A stretch of DNA of 49,981 nt from NCBI GenBank assembly GCA_947626795.1, contig CANQTH010000010.1, forward strand, positions 1 to 49,981. The letters run 5' to 3'. The translations under genes and the position numbers were made by a program. Below are positions 1-8,172 of the stretch, in pieces. Origin of the DNA: an uncultured Lachnospiraceae bacterium (GTDB lineage: Bacteria; Bacillota; Clostridia; Lachnospirales; Lachnospiraceae). How positions within the stretch are numbered: position 1 is the stretch's first letter; each line of letters starts with the position of its first letter. The notes beneath the pieces are model-generated. The model saw only the letters and a program-made list of their open reading frames with translations. It did no database searches and was not told the DNA's origin.

Positions 1-2
1 TT

Positions 3-581
3 GACTACCATGTGAGGAACTGCCTGTACCTGTCGCATGACGCGCAGGAGCTGGATCGCCGGAAGATGATCGTCCTCATCCCGTTCCAGACGCTGCGCCT
101 GCGCAGCCTGGTAAAGCAGTGGAAGGAAGCCATGGAAAAGGGGAACCCCTTTGATGAGGAAAAATTCTATTGGTTGCAGGAGGAGATCAGAAATGGTATA
201 ATGGGCAGCATAGAGAAGAATCTGAAAGCAGGGAACATCACCGCGGATGACGCCAGGCAGCTTACGGAGCTTACGAACCGCCTGCACAGGCATATCTGCA
301 GGGATGTTGCGAAAAAACAGGGAGGTGAGGAAGGGATGAAGCCGCTGCTGCCGGGGGCGCTGGAACTTCCGAATGACAAATACCGTTTCCGCATCGACGA
401 GCTGGAGAGGCAGATTGAGCAGTATAGGGACGAGAACGCGAGGTATGCGGACGAGAACGCGAGGTATGCTGACGAGATCGTGAGATACGAGGACGAAAAT
501 GCGAGGTATGCGGACGAGAATGCGAGGCTGAAAGAGAAGATTGCGCAGTTGGAAGCCCGGATGGGGAAATCCTATCTTTGA
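3..581 (+). CDS. Rpn-like recombination-promoting nuclease/putative transposase, C-terminal part (partial)
   Basis: The frame is already open at the left edge, so the true start lies outside the window and about 192 codons are visible. The first ~95 visible residues (segments RNCLYLSHDAQELDRRKM, LIPFQTLRLR, GNITADDARQLTELTNRL) resemble the C-terminal part of Rpn/PD-(D/E)XK 'putative transposase' proteins, which are multicopy in Lachnospiraceae; E. coli Rpn proteins are nucleases that promote recA-independent recombination. The nuclease core is not in view, so the family call rests on remembered similarity of the tail. The last ~60 residues form a coiled coil made of five 7-residue units of the DENARYA type, followed by LKEKIAQLEARMG. 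A strong terminator follows directly. An unrelated coiled-coil protein remains possible. Confidence 0.55.
   Translation, partial: DYHVRNCLYLSHDAQELDRRKMIVLIPFQTLRLRSLVKQWKEAMEKGNPFDEEKFYWLQEEIRNGIMGSIEKNLKAGNITADDARQLTELTNRLHRHICRDVAKKQGGEEGMKPLLPGALELPNDKYRFRIDELERQIEQYRDENARYADENARYADEIVRYEDENARYADENARLKEKIAQLEARMGKSYL
429..533 (+). repeat. 21-bp in-frame tandem repeat (five DENARYA heptads)
   Basis: Five consecutive 21-bp units encode DENARYA, DENARYA, DEIVRYE, DENARYA and DENARLK. The unit is exactly one coiled-coil heptad, so a change in copy number lengthens the coil without breaking its register. Confidence 0.85.
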
Positions 582-595
582 CGCTTTATGACATT

Positions 596-642
596 AAAAA
601 TCCCAGAAACTGTTGAAAAATCAATAGTTTCTGGGATTTTTT
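596..642. terminator. Rho-independent terminator, probably bidirectional
   Basis: AAAAATCCCAGAAACT (596-611) pairs with its exact complement at 627-642, separated by a 15-nt loop. The T-run on the right and the A-run on the left let it work in either direction. It separates the Rpn-like gene from the division cluster. Confidence 0.85.
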
Positions 643-705
643 GATTTTTCACGAAAAGCGTACGAAAGTTACTTACATATGATCACAATCGAACAAAGTT
701 TCCTG

Positions 706-734
706 TTGCATTTTTCCGTATGATAGGCTAGAAT
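706..734 (+). promoter_or_regulatory. Sigma-A promoter of the mraZ (dcw) operon
   Basis: TTGCAT (706-711), a 17-nt spacer and TAGAAT (729-734) match the vegetative consensus in sequence and spacing. Predicted transcription start is near 741, at the beginning of the MraZ-box array, giving a leader of about 200 nt before mraZ. Confidence 0.75.
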
Positions 735-800
735 GGTAGATAGGTGGAGGGAAGTGGTAGAAAAGGGGTTAGAGTGGTGGAAAAGTGGATAAAAATGTGG
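733..800 (+). promoter_or_regulatory. Array of MraZ-box-like direct repeats
   Basis: GTGG cores lie at 744, 754, 774, 785 and 797, with degenerate members at 733 (ATGG) and 764 (AGGG), so most fall on a 10-bp ladder, one helical turn. MraZ is known to bind direct repeats with a core of this kind upstream of its own gene and to repress the operon. Here the array overlaps the -10 element and the predicted start, as expected for autorepression. Seven boxes is more than the three or four usually described. Confidence 0.7.
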
Positions 801-817
801 ATAATCCCAGGCAGAGA

Positions 818-897
818 GGCCGGATTCGCTCTTGGCCGGATTTCTGTACCTCTGCAGACTTTGCGGCAAGTGCAAGATCCCAGGCTGAACCGTTACG
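818..897 (+). repeat. Dispersed GTTCAGCC element, degenerate copy A (in the mraZ leader)
   Basis: The segment holds GGCCGGATTCGCTCTTGGCCGG, then GACTTTGCGGCAAGTGCAAG and finally GGCTGAACCGTTACG. These are the middle hairpin and the right end of the full element seen at 37391-37537. The left end is missing. It lies between the MraZ boxes and the mraZ ribosome site, so it would be transcribed as part of the dcw leader. Confidence 0.7.
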
Positions 898-944
898 AAT
901 TTCCACAATGATCCACCACGGCCCGGCGGCCAGAGGTGATTTCT

Positions 945-1376
945 ATGTTCATGGGAGAGTACAATCACACAGTCGACGCAAAAGGCAGGCTGATAGTCCC
1001 GTCCAAATTCAGGGAATCCTTAGGAGATGAATTTGTAGTGACGAAGGGGCTGGATGGATGTTTATTTGTGTACTCTTCCAAAGAATGGGAAGCCATGGAG
1101 GCGAAGTTCGGGGAAATGTCGCAATTTTCAAAAGAAGCCCGTAAGTTTGCCCGGTTCTTCTTCGCGGGCGCGGCGAACTGCGAGGTGGACAAGCAGGGGC
1201 GCGTGCTTCTGCCGGCAGTCCTGCGGGAATTTGCCGGGATCGAGAAGGACGTGGTCTTAGCGGGCGTAGTGAACCATATCGAGATCTGGAGCAAGGAGAA
1301 GTGGCAGGAGACGAACGAGTACGATGATGTGGAGGAGATAGCGGAGCATATGGCAAGCATGGGCCTTACCATCTAG
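945..1376 (+). CDS. mraZ: Transcriptional regulator MraZ
   Basis: MraZ is a DNA-binding protein of the AbrB/SpoVT swapped-hairpin type that represses the division and cell-wall cluster it heads. The 143-residue product starts [16 protein letters not shown], almost the same as the B. subtilis start, and carries a second copy of the fold ([20 protein letters not shown], about residues 83-102), as expected for the duplicated family. The ATG at 945 is chosen over the in-frame GTG at 936 because AGAGGTG at 932-938 is well placed for it and overlaps the GTG. It is first in the operon, behind a promoter with an array of its probable binding sites. Length is normal for the family. Confidence 0.95.
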   Translation: MFMGEYNHTVDAKGRLIVPSKFRESLGDEFVVTKGLDGCLFVYSSKEWEAMEAKFGEMSQFSKEARKFARFFFAGAANCEVDKQGRVLLPAVLREFAGIEKDVVLAGVVNHIEIWSKEKWQETNEYDDVEEIAEHMASMGLTI

Positions 1377-1401
1377 GAAGGGAGGCGTTGTTTACGGGGA
1401 T

Positions 1402-2361
1402 ATGGAATTTAAGCATAAGTCCGTACTTTTAAAAGAGACAATTGAATACTTGAAAGTAAGGCCGGATGGGATTTACGTAGACGGGACATTGGGCGGCGGC
1501 GGACATGCTTATGAGATCTGCAGGCATTTATCCCCGAAAGGACGGCTGGTCGGGATCGACCAGGACGAGGACGCGATCAAGGCGGCCACGCGCAGGCTGT
1601 CCGAATTTGAAGGCCAAACAAGGATTGTCCGGAGCAATTACCGCAGGATGAAAGAGATCTTGGCGGAGGCCGGGATCAGCCAGGCGGACGGCATCGTCCT
1701 GGACTTGGGCGTGTCTTCCTATCAATTGGATGACGCCGGGCGCGGGTTTTCCTATATGGCGGACGCCCCGTTGGACATGCGGATGGACAGGCGGCAGCGT
1801 TTCACGGCGAAGGAGTTGGTGAATACATACAGTGAAATGGAACTGTACCGCGTCATCCGGGATTACGGGGAAGACCGATTCGCGAAAAACATTGCGAAGC
1901 ATATCGTGGCGGCGAGGGAACGGCATGAGATCGAGACGACGGGAGAGCTGACGGAGATCGTCCGGGCGGCGATCCCGGCGAAGGCGCGCATGACGGGCGG
2001 GCATCCCGCGAAGCGGACGTTCCAGGCGATCCGCATCGAGCTAAACGACGAGCTTGGCGCGCTGCAGGATTCGCTCGACGGCATGATCGGCCTGCTGAAG
2101 CCGGGCGGCCGGATCTGCGTCATCACCTTCCATTCATTGGAAGACCGGATTGTGAAGAACATTTATAAGAAGAGCGAGAACCCATGCACTTGCCCGGATG
2201 ATTTTCCAGTGTGCGTGTGCGGGAAGAAGCCGATCGGGAGGGCCGTCACCAGAAAGCCGATCGTCCCGTCCGAAGAGGAGATCGCGTACAATTCCCGCGC
2301 GAAGAGCGCGAAGCTTAGGGTATTTGAAAAATACAAAAAAGAGGAGGGGGAAAAGCCCTAG
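1402..2361 (+). CDS. rsmH: 16S rRNA (cytosine(1402)-N(4))-methyltransferase RsmH
   Basis: This S-adenosylmethionine-dependent enzyme (formerly MraW) methylates N4 of C1402 in the P site of 16S rRNA. The 319-residue protein begins [17 protein letters not shown]. It has the SAM-binding glycine loop [10 protein letters not shown] near residue 28, the acidic motif GIDQDEDAI, the [12 protein letters not shown] segment and the late [14 protein letters not shown] motif, all typical of the family. It follows mraZ by 25 nt, the universal order. The start ATG has a GGGG run just upstream, and a stronger GGGAGG lies about 20 nt away. Confidence 0.97.
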   Translation: MEFKHKSVLLKETIEYLKVRPDGIYVDGTLGGGGHAYEICRHLSPKGRLVGIDQDEDAIKAATRRLSEFEGQTRIVRSNYRRMKEILAEAGISQADGIVLDLGVSSYQLDDAGRGFSYMADAPLDMRMDRRQRFTAKELVNTYSEMELYRVIRDYGEDRFAKNIAKHIVAARERHEIETTGELTEIVRAAIPAKARMTGGHPAKRTFQAIRIELNDELGALQDSLDGMIGLLKPGGRICVITFHSLEDRIVKNIYKKSENPCTCPDDFPVCVCGKKPIGRAVTRKPIVPSEEEIAYNSRAKSAKLRVFEKYKKEEGEKP

Positions 2362-2397
2362 GGTCAAAGAAAGAATCAGGAATAGAGGTGGAAACGA

Positions 2398-2928
2398 TTG
2401 AGCCAGCAAAGAAATACAGCATATAGGGGAAAAACAATTGGTTATATCGATGGGAATACGGTAAGGAAGTACCATCAGCCGTCCCATCAGCAGCGGAGCG
2501 AGGAGACGCACCGCGAATATGTGGAACGCCGGAGGGCGGAACGGGAGCAGCGCGAGCGGCAGAAAAAGCTCCGGGCGGCAGCCAGGAGGAACCAGGAGCG
2601 CGCGCTTGTCATAAGCCCGGGCTACGTGGTATTCCTGCTTGGGGCCATGACGGTAATGGGCCTGGTGTTTGGGAGCTACCTGCGCCTGCAGGCGGAGATG
2701 ACGGGAAGGGTCAAAAGCGTGGCGGCTTTGGAGAGCCAGGCTCTTGACTTGAAGACGGAGAATGACGCGAGGGAAAAGCAGATCGAGACGTCCGTGAACC
2801 TGGCGGACATCCGCGAGAAAGCGATCCGGGAGTTGGGGATGGTATATCCTTCCGAGGGGCAGATCGAATATTTCCAGATCGACAGCAGCGATTACATGAA
2901 CCAGTACGAAGAGATCCCGGAGGATTAG
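2398..2928 (+). CDS. ftsL: Cell division protein FtsL-like (septum formation initiator)
   Basis: A bitopic division protein of 176 residues with a TTG start; GAGGTGG lies 7 nt upstream. It has a long, basic, charged N-terminal cytoplasmic region (residues ~1-75, rich in RRAEREQRERQ), one membrane helix (SPGYVVFLLGAMTVMGLVFG, ~79-98) and an external coiled coil (~100-135) ending in an ADIREKAIRELGMVYP motif typical of FtsL/DivIC proteins. FtsL joins FtsQ/DivIB and DivIC to activate FtsW and the septal PBP. Position between rsmH and the PBP genes supports FtsL over DivIC. The N-terminal extension is longer than in the E. coli or B. subtilis proteins. Confidence 0.85.
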   Translation: MSQQRNTAYRGKTIGYIDGNTVRKYHQPSHQQRSEETHREYVERRRAEREQRERQKKLRAAARRNQERALVISPGYVVFLLGAMTVMGLVFGSYLRLQAEMTGRVKSVAALESQALDLKTENDAREKQIETSVNLADIREKAIRELGMVYPSEGQIEYFQIDSSDYMNQYEEIPED

Positions 2929-2946
2929 CGAAAGGGGCAGGGGCAA

Positions 2947-5265
2947 TTGGCAAGCAGGAAGAGGCCTGGGAAGCGGAAAGGGCCGGCGCGTTTTTCCAGG
3001 AAAATGAAAAAAAAGCTTCTGATTGTATTCACGTTGGTGGTCGCCGCCCTGGCGGCCCTGTGCGGGCGGTTAACCTGGATCGAGGAAGTGAAAGGCGAGT
3101 CATACACAAAGACCATTTTGAGCCAGCAGGGATATGAGAGCCAGAGCATCCCCTATCAGCGGGGAGAGATCCTGGATTCCAAAGGCACGATCCTGGCAAG
3201 CAGCGTGGACGTGTACAACGTGATCCTCGACTGCAGGCAGATCAATGAGGAGACGGCGGAGAATGGGAAAAAAGTAAAAAAGTATGTCGAGCCTACGGTC
3301 AAAGCGATCCTGCAGTGCTTCCCGGACGTCACAGAAGAAGAAGTAAGGGCTGCCCTGACGGAACACGCGGACAGCCGTTATTTTGTATTGCGCAAACAAC
3401 TGCATTATGACCAGATCGAGGGATTTCAGGATCTGGAGGCGGAACTGGACGAGAAAGGCAATAAGGCGAACCCCAATGTGCAGGGCGTGTGGTTTGAGAA
3501 GGAATACAAGCGCGAATACCCGTATGGGAGCCTCGCGAGCAAGGTGATCGGGTTCACCACGAGCGGGAACGAGGGGATTGGCGGCCTGGAGGATTATTAC
3601 AACGACGCCTTGAACGGGATCGACGGGAGGTCGTACGGCTATCTCAACGAGGACAATAATTACGAGCGCACCGTCAAAGAGCCGATCGACGGGAACAGCC
3701 TGGTCACGACCATCGATCTGAACATCCAGAAGGTCATCGAGGACGAGATCGCGGATTTCCAGGAAGCGCATCGCAACGAGGCAGCGAAAGGGGACGGAAG
3801 CCAGGACATGGCGGCGCTCGTCATGAACCCGCAGAATGGGGAGATCCTGGGGATGTCGGACAAAAAGACGTATGACTTAAACGATCCGTTCGATCTTTCC
3901 GCATATTATACGAAAGAAGAGGAGGACGCCCTTTCCGAGGAACAGCGGCTGGACGCGCTGAACCAGATCTGGCAGAATTACGGCATCACGTACACGTACG
4001 AGCCGGGATCCACCGCGAAGCCGTTCACGGTGGCGACGGGCCTGGAAGTTGGGAAAGTGCGCGATTTTTATGTCTGCGACGGTTATGAGGAGATCGGCGG
4101 GTTCACGATCCATTGCGTGCAGCGTTCCGGGCATGGAACGCTGACGGCGCGGGAAGCGGTCATGGAGTCCTGCAACGACGCGATGATGCAGATGGCGGCC
4201 GATATCGGGAAAGACGCGTTTTACAAATATCAGAAGATCTTCAATTTCGGGCTGCGCACCGGGATCGACCTGCCGGGGGAGGCGCGGACGGACACGCTGG
4301 TCTATACAGTGGAGAACACAAACAAGACGTCCCTCGCGACCAATTCCTTCGGGCAGAATTTCAATGTGACGATGGTTCAGCTCGCGAGCGCGTTTTCTTC
4401 CTTAATTAATGGAGGGTATTATTACCAGCCGCATCTTGTAAAGAAGATCGTGGACGCCAACGGGAATACCGTGCAGGACATCGGGGCGACCGTGTTAAAG
4501 CAGACTGTCTCAAGGCAGACGAGCGACGAGCTGCGCGATTATCTTTACAGCACCGTGTCGGAAGGCACGGGGAAGAGCGCGAAAGTGCTGGGATATTCCA
4601 TGGGAGGCAAGACGGGGACGGCCCAAAAGGGAAAGCGGACCGAGAAGAAATACATTGTCTCGTTCATCGGATTCGCTCCGGCGGACGACCCGCAGGTAGT
4701 CGTCTACGTCGTGATCGACGAGGCGAACGTGCCGCTCGACGCGCAGAGCAGCGCGCTCGCGACAGAGACGGCGAAGAAAATTTTTACGAAGATCCTTCCT
4801 TATCTGAATATATTCAAGGACGAGCCGGAAGACGAGGACGCGGCGGACGCGCCGGAGGGCGGAGACGCCGGGACGAATGGCGACGCGCCGGAGGGCGGAG
4901 ACGCCGGGACGAATGGCGACGCGCCGGAAGACGGAGACGCCGGGACGAATGGCGACGCGCCGGAAGACGGAGACGCCGGGACGGGCGATGATACGCCGGA
5001 AGGCGGAGACGCCGGGACAAATGGCGACGCGCCGGAGGGCGGAGACGCCGGGACGGACGGCGACGAGCCGGAGGGCGGGGACACCGGAACGAATGGCGAC
5101 GTGTCGGAGGGCGGGGACGCCGGAACGAATGGCGACGCGCCGGAAGGCGGAGACGCCGGGACGAATGGCGGAGACGCCGGGACGGACGGCGGCCAGGCTC
5201 CGGCGGAGCCGGGCGGGCCGGAATATCCGGCCGGAGACGTGCCGAACGCGATGCCGAACGGATAA
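2947..5265 (+). CDS. Septal class B penicillin-binding protein (FtsI/PBP2B type) with a repetitive acidic C-terminal tail
   Basis: Transpeptidase that cross-links septal peptidoglycan. The 772-residue protein has a basic cytoplasmic start, one membrane helix (about residues 20-42), a PBP dimerisation domain, and a transpeptidase domain with all three active-site motifs: STAK (Ser355), SCN (Ser408) and KTG (Lys555). Instead of PASTA domains, residues 635-742 are nine 12-residue repeats of the type APEGGDAGTNGD, followed by a Gly/Pro-rich end; this tail would lie outside the membrane. TTG start behind a purine-rich AGGGGCAGGGG site. It lies 18 nt after ftsL and is followed by a second class B PBP, like the pbpB-spoVD pair of B. 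subtilis, so it is probably the vegetative septal enzyme. Confidence 0.9.
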   Translation: MASRKRPGKRKGPARFSRKMKKKLLIVFTLVVAALAALCGRLTWIEEVKGESYTKTILSQQGYESQSIPYQRGEILDSKGTILASSVDVYNVILDCRQINEETAENGKKVKKYVEPTVKAILQCFPDVTEEEVRAALTEHADSRYFVLRKQLHYDQIEGFQDLEAELDEKGNKANPNVQGVWFEKEYKREYPYGSLASKVIGFTTSGNEGIGGLEDYYNDALNGIDGRSYGYLNEDNNYERTVKEPIDGNSLVTTIDLNIQKVIEDEIADFQEAHRNEAAKGDGSQDMAALVMNPQNGEILGMSDKKTYDLNDPFDLSAYYTKEEEDALSEEQRLDALNQIWQNYGITYTYEPGSTAKPFTVATGLEVGKVRDFYVCDGYEEIGGFTIHCVQRSGHGTLTAREAVMESCNDAMMQMAADIGKDAFYKYQKIFNFGLRTGIDLPGEARTDTLVYTVENTNKTSLATNSFGQNFNVTMVQLASAFSSLINGGYYYQPHLVKKIVDANGNTVQDIGATVLKQTVSRQTSDELRDYLYSTVSEGTGKSAKVLGYSMGGKTGTAQKGKRTEKKYIVSFIGFAPADDPQVVVYVVIDEANVPLDAQSSALATETAKKIFTKILPYLNIFKDEPEDEDAADAPEGGDAGTNGDAPEGGDAGTNGDAPEDGDAGTNGDAPEDGDAGTGDDTPEGGDAGTNGDAPEGGDAGTDGDEPEGGDTGTNGDVSEGGDAGTNGDAPEGGDAGTNGGDAGTDGGQAPAEPGGPEYPAGDVPNAMPNG
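4849..5172 (+). repeat. 36-bp in-frame tandem repeat, nine copies (PBP tail)
   Basis: Nine head-to-tail 36-bp units start at 4849, 4885, 4921, 4957, 4993, 5029, 5065, 5101 and 5137, and a partial copy follows. They encode 12-residue units built on PEGGDAGTNGD. Copies are nearly identical, differing at a few positions (GGC/GAC, GCG/ACG/GAG/GTG), which indicates recent expansion. Confidence 0.95.
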
Positions 5266-5388
5266 GGGGGATTTTAGGAGCCGTTCATCCTTCCGGATTG
5301 CTTTCGGCGGGGGGCGTTCTGACAAAAGGTAACATAACCTCAGAAATCTTGTAATAGATTATAGAAATAGATCCGATGAGGTTGTCAG

Positions 5389-7161
5389 ATGTTCCGCAAT
5401 AAGACGTATAACCGTAAGAAATTGCTGATCGTCTTCCTGGCGATGACGGCGGCCCTCTTGCTGCTCGCCGGGAGGCTGGTCTACCTGATGCTGTTCTGCT
5501 CGGAATATTACGGGCGGAAAGCAGAGGATTTGCATGAGAGGGAGAGGGAGATCAAGGCCGCGCGCGGGGAGATCCTCGACGCGACAGGCACGGCGCTGGC
5601 CACCAACCGCACGGTCTGCACCATTTCCGTGATCCACAGCCAGATCGAGGAGCCGGAAAAAATCATAGCGGTCCTGTCAAAAGAGCTTGGCATGGATCCG
5701 GAGGCCGTCCGGAAGCGCGTGGAGAAAGTGAGCGCGATCGAGCGGGTGAAGTCCAACGTGGACAAAGAGGCGGGCGACCGCATCCGCGCCTACGGGCTGG
5801 CCGGGGTCAAGGTGGACGAGGATTATAAGCGTTATTACCCGTACGGCTCGCTGGCGTCCAAGGTGATCGGCTTTACCGGAGGGGATAACCAGGGGATCGT
5901 CGGCCTGGAGGTCATGTATGAGGAGTACCTGAAGGGAACAAGCGGCAAGATCCTGACATTGACGGACGCGCGCGGCGTGGAGATCGAGAATGCCGGGGAG
6001 CGGCGGCAGGAGCCGATTGACGGCTGCAGCCTGCAGATCAGCCTGGACCACAATATCCAGATGTATTGCGAGCAGGCCGCGCGCGTGGCGATGGAAGCGA
6101 AATCCGCGGACGGCGTGTCCGTCATCGTGATGAACCCGCAGAACGGGGAGATCATGGCGATGGCGAATGTGCCGGAATTTGACTTGAACGACCCGTTCAC
6201 GCTGACGCAGGCGGCGTTAGGCGGCCAGGAGACGGAGGCGGGCGGGGAAGGCGGGCAGGAGCTGCTCAACCGGATGTGGCGCAATCCCTGCATCAGCGAT
6301 ACGTACGAGCCTGGCTCGATCTTCAAGGTCGTCACGACGGCGGCCGCGTTCGAGGAAGGCGTGGCGAGTTTGCAGGATCAGTTTTTCTGCCCGGGTTATA
6401 AATTAGTGGAGGACAGACGCATCCATTGCCACAAAAGGACAGGGCATGGGGCGGAAACCTTCACGCAGGGCGTTATGAACTCCTGCAACCCGGTCTTCAT
6501 CGAGCTGGGGCTTCGGCTGGGAGCGGACAATTTTTATAAGTATTTTGAACAGTTCGGCCTGCTGCGGCGCACCGGGATCGACCTGCCGGGCGAGGCGCGG
6601 ACGATCATGCATGACAAGGAGAACATAGGCCCCGTAGAGCTGGCGACCATCTCGTTCGGGCAGTCGTTCCAGGTCACGCCCATCCAGGTCGCCGCAACCG
6701 TGTCCTCCCTGATCAACGGGGGGAACCGCGTCACGCCGCATTTCGGCGTAGAAGTGCGGGACGGGCAGGGCAACCTGGTGAAGACGCTGCAGCATGACGT
6801 GGAGGAAGGGATCGTGAGCGGCGAAACGTCGCAGGTCCTTCGGACGGTCCTGGAGAAAGTGGTGTCGGAGGGCGGCGGGAAAAACGCTTATATCGAGGGG
6901 TTTTCCATCGGCGGCAAGACGGCGACGTCCCAGACGCTCCCCAGGAGCGCGAACAAATATATTTCCTCATTTTTGGGATTTGCCCCGGCAACGGACCCGC
7001 AGGCACTCGTGCTGGTCATCATCAACGACCCGCAGGGCGTGTATTACGGGGGGACGATCGCCGCGCCCGTGGCAAAAGATATTTTTTCCAACATCCTGCC
7101 GTACCTGGGGATCGAAAAAGAAGCGTCCCCGGACACGGGGCGGGAGGACGGCAAAAGATAA
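5389..7161 (+). CDS. Class B penicillin-binding protein, SpoVD-like
   Basis: A second transpeptidase of the FtsI/SpoVD family, 590 residues, with a membrane helix at about residues 14-36 (LIVFLAMTAALLLLAGRLVY), a dimerisation domain and a catalytic domain. Active-site motifs are SIFK (Ser310) and SCN (Ser365). The third reads KTA (Lys510-Ala512) instead of the usual KTG. No PASTA domain follows. AGGTTG lies just before the ATG and a 123-nt spacer separates it from the first PBP. In B. subtilis the second PBP of this tandem is SpoVD, needed for spore cortex; the same role is inferred here from position only. It could also be a second vegetative enzyme. Confidence 0.85.
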   Translation: MFRNKTYNRKKLLIVFLAMTAALLLLAGRLVYLMLFCSEYYGRKAEDLHEREREIKAARGEILDATGTALATNRTVCTISVIHSQIEEPEKIIAVLSKELGMDPEAVRKRVEKVSAIERVKSNVDKEAGDRIRAYGLAGVKVDEDYKRYYPYGSLASKVIGFTGGDNQGIVGLEVMYEEYLKGTSGKILTLTDARGVEIENAGERRQEPIDGCSLQISLDHNIQMYCEQAARVAMEAKSADGVSVIVMNPQNGEIMAMANVPEFDLNDPFTLTQAALGGQETEAGGEGGQELLNRMWRNPCISDTYEPGSIFKVVTTAAAFEEGVASLQDQFFCPGYKLVEDRRIHCHKRTGHGAETFTQGVMNSCNPVFIELGLRLGADNFYKYFEQFGLLRRTGIDLPGEARTIMHDKENIGPVELATISFGQSFQVTPIQVAATVSSLINGGNRVTPHFGVEVRDGQGNLVKTLQHDVEEGIVSGETSQVLRTVLEKVVSEGGGKNAYIEGFSIGGKTATSQTLPRSANKYISSFLGFAPATDPQALVLVIINDPQGVYYGGTIAAPVAKDIFSNILPYLGIEKEASPDTGREDGKR

Positions 7162-7194
7162 GCGGCGTGATCATAGGACAAAGAGGTGTGGAGA

Positions 7195-8160
7195 ATGGCA
7201 GAGAGAGTCGTGTTTCCGGTATTGATCGCTTTCGCGATCACGGCGGTATTGGGGCCTTTGGTGATCCCGGTATTGAGAAAACTGAAAGTAGGGCAGACGG
7301 AGCGGGAAGAGCTGAAATCCCATTTGAAAAAGGCGGGGACGCCCACGATGGGCGGCCTAATGATATTGGCGGGCATCATCGTCACGTCGCTTGTTTATAT
7401 GAAGGATTATCCCAAGATCATGCCAATCTTGTTCGTCACTTTGGGATTTGGGATCATCGGCTTTTTGGACGATTACCTGAAAGTCGTGCTGCGGCGCACG
7501 GACGGGCTTCTTCCCTGGCAGAAGATGTTAGGGCAGATGCTGGTGACGGCGGTGTTCCTGTTCTATATGTACCGCTATACGGACGGCGCGACCGCCATGC
7601 TCATCCCGTTTTCCGGGGGCTTTGAGGACGGCAGGTACTTAGAGCTGGGATGGCTCGCCCTTCCGGTCATGTTCCTGGCGATCCTCGGCACGGTCAACGG
7701 CGCGAATTTCACGGACGGCTTAGATGGCCTTGCGTCCAGCGTGACCGTGCTGATCGCGACTTTCTTTTCCGTCGTGGCGATCGGGACGGACAGCGGCCTC
7801 GAACCGATCACCTGCGCCGTCGTGGGCGCGCTGCTCGGTTTCCTGCTGTTTAACGTATATCCGGCAAGCGTGTTCATGGGGGACACGGGATCGCTGGCAC
7901 TGGGCGGCTTCGTGGCGTCCACGGCGTACATGATGCAGATGCCGATCTTTCTTCTGATCGTCGCGTTTGTATATTGGGGCGAGCTTTTGTCCGTCATGAT
8001 CCAGGTCACGTATTTTAAGAAGACCGGAGGGAAGCGGATCTTCCGCATGACGCCGATCCACCACCATTTCGAGCTTTGCGGCTGGTCGGAAACGCGGGTC
8101 GTGGCGGTATTTTCCATTGTTACGGCAATCTTATGTCTGGTAGGGTTGCTTGCGCTATAA
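7195..8160 (+). CDS. mraY: Phospho-N-acetylmuramoyl-pentapeptide transferase MraY
   Basis: Integral membrane enzyme that transfers phospho-MurNAc-pentapeptide to undecaprenyl phosphate, making lipid I. The 321-residue protein has about ten membrane helices and the family signatures: DDYLK (catalytic aspartates, ~residue 92), NFTDGLDGLA (~170) and the cytoplasmic HHHFE motif (~285). The ATG at 7195 is preferred over the in-frame GTG at 7186 because AGAGGTG (7182-7188) is spaced 6 nt from it. Its usual neighbours murD and murG are absent, and ftsW follows after 12 nt. Confidence 0.97.
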   Translation: MAERVVFPVLIAFAITAVLGPLVIPVLRKLKVGQTEREELKSHLKKAGTPTMGGLMILAGIIVTSLVYMKDYPKIMPILFVTLGFGIIGFLDDYLKVVLRRTDGLLPWQKMLGQMLVTAVFLFYMYRYTDGATAMLIPFSGGFEDGRYLELGWLALPVMFLAILGTVNGANFTDGLDGLASSVTVLIATFFSVVAIGTDSGLEPITCAVVGALLGFLLFNVYPASVFMGDTGSLALGGFVASTAYMMQMPIFLLIVAFVYWGELLSVMIQVTYFKKTGGKRIFRMTPIHHHFELCGWSETRVVAVFSIVTAILCLVGLLAL

Positions 8161-8172
8161 GGAGGGCGGAGA

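Noticed and set aside
4510..5325. Long minus-strand open frame opposite the PBP tail, and another plus-strand frame at 4877-5332
   Set aside because: Both are by-products of the 36-bp GC-rich repeat, which keeps all frames open; no ribosome site, low-complexity Arg/Val/Pro product.
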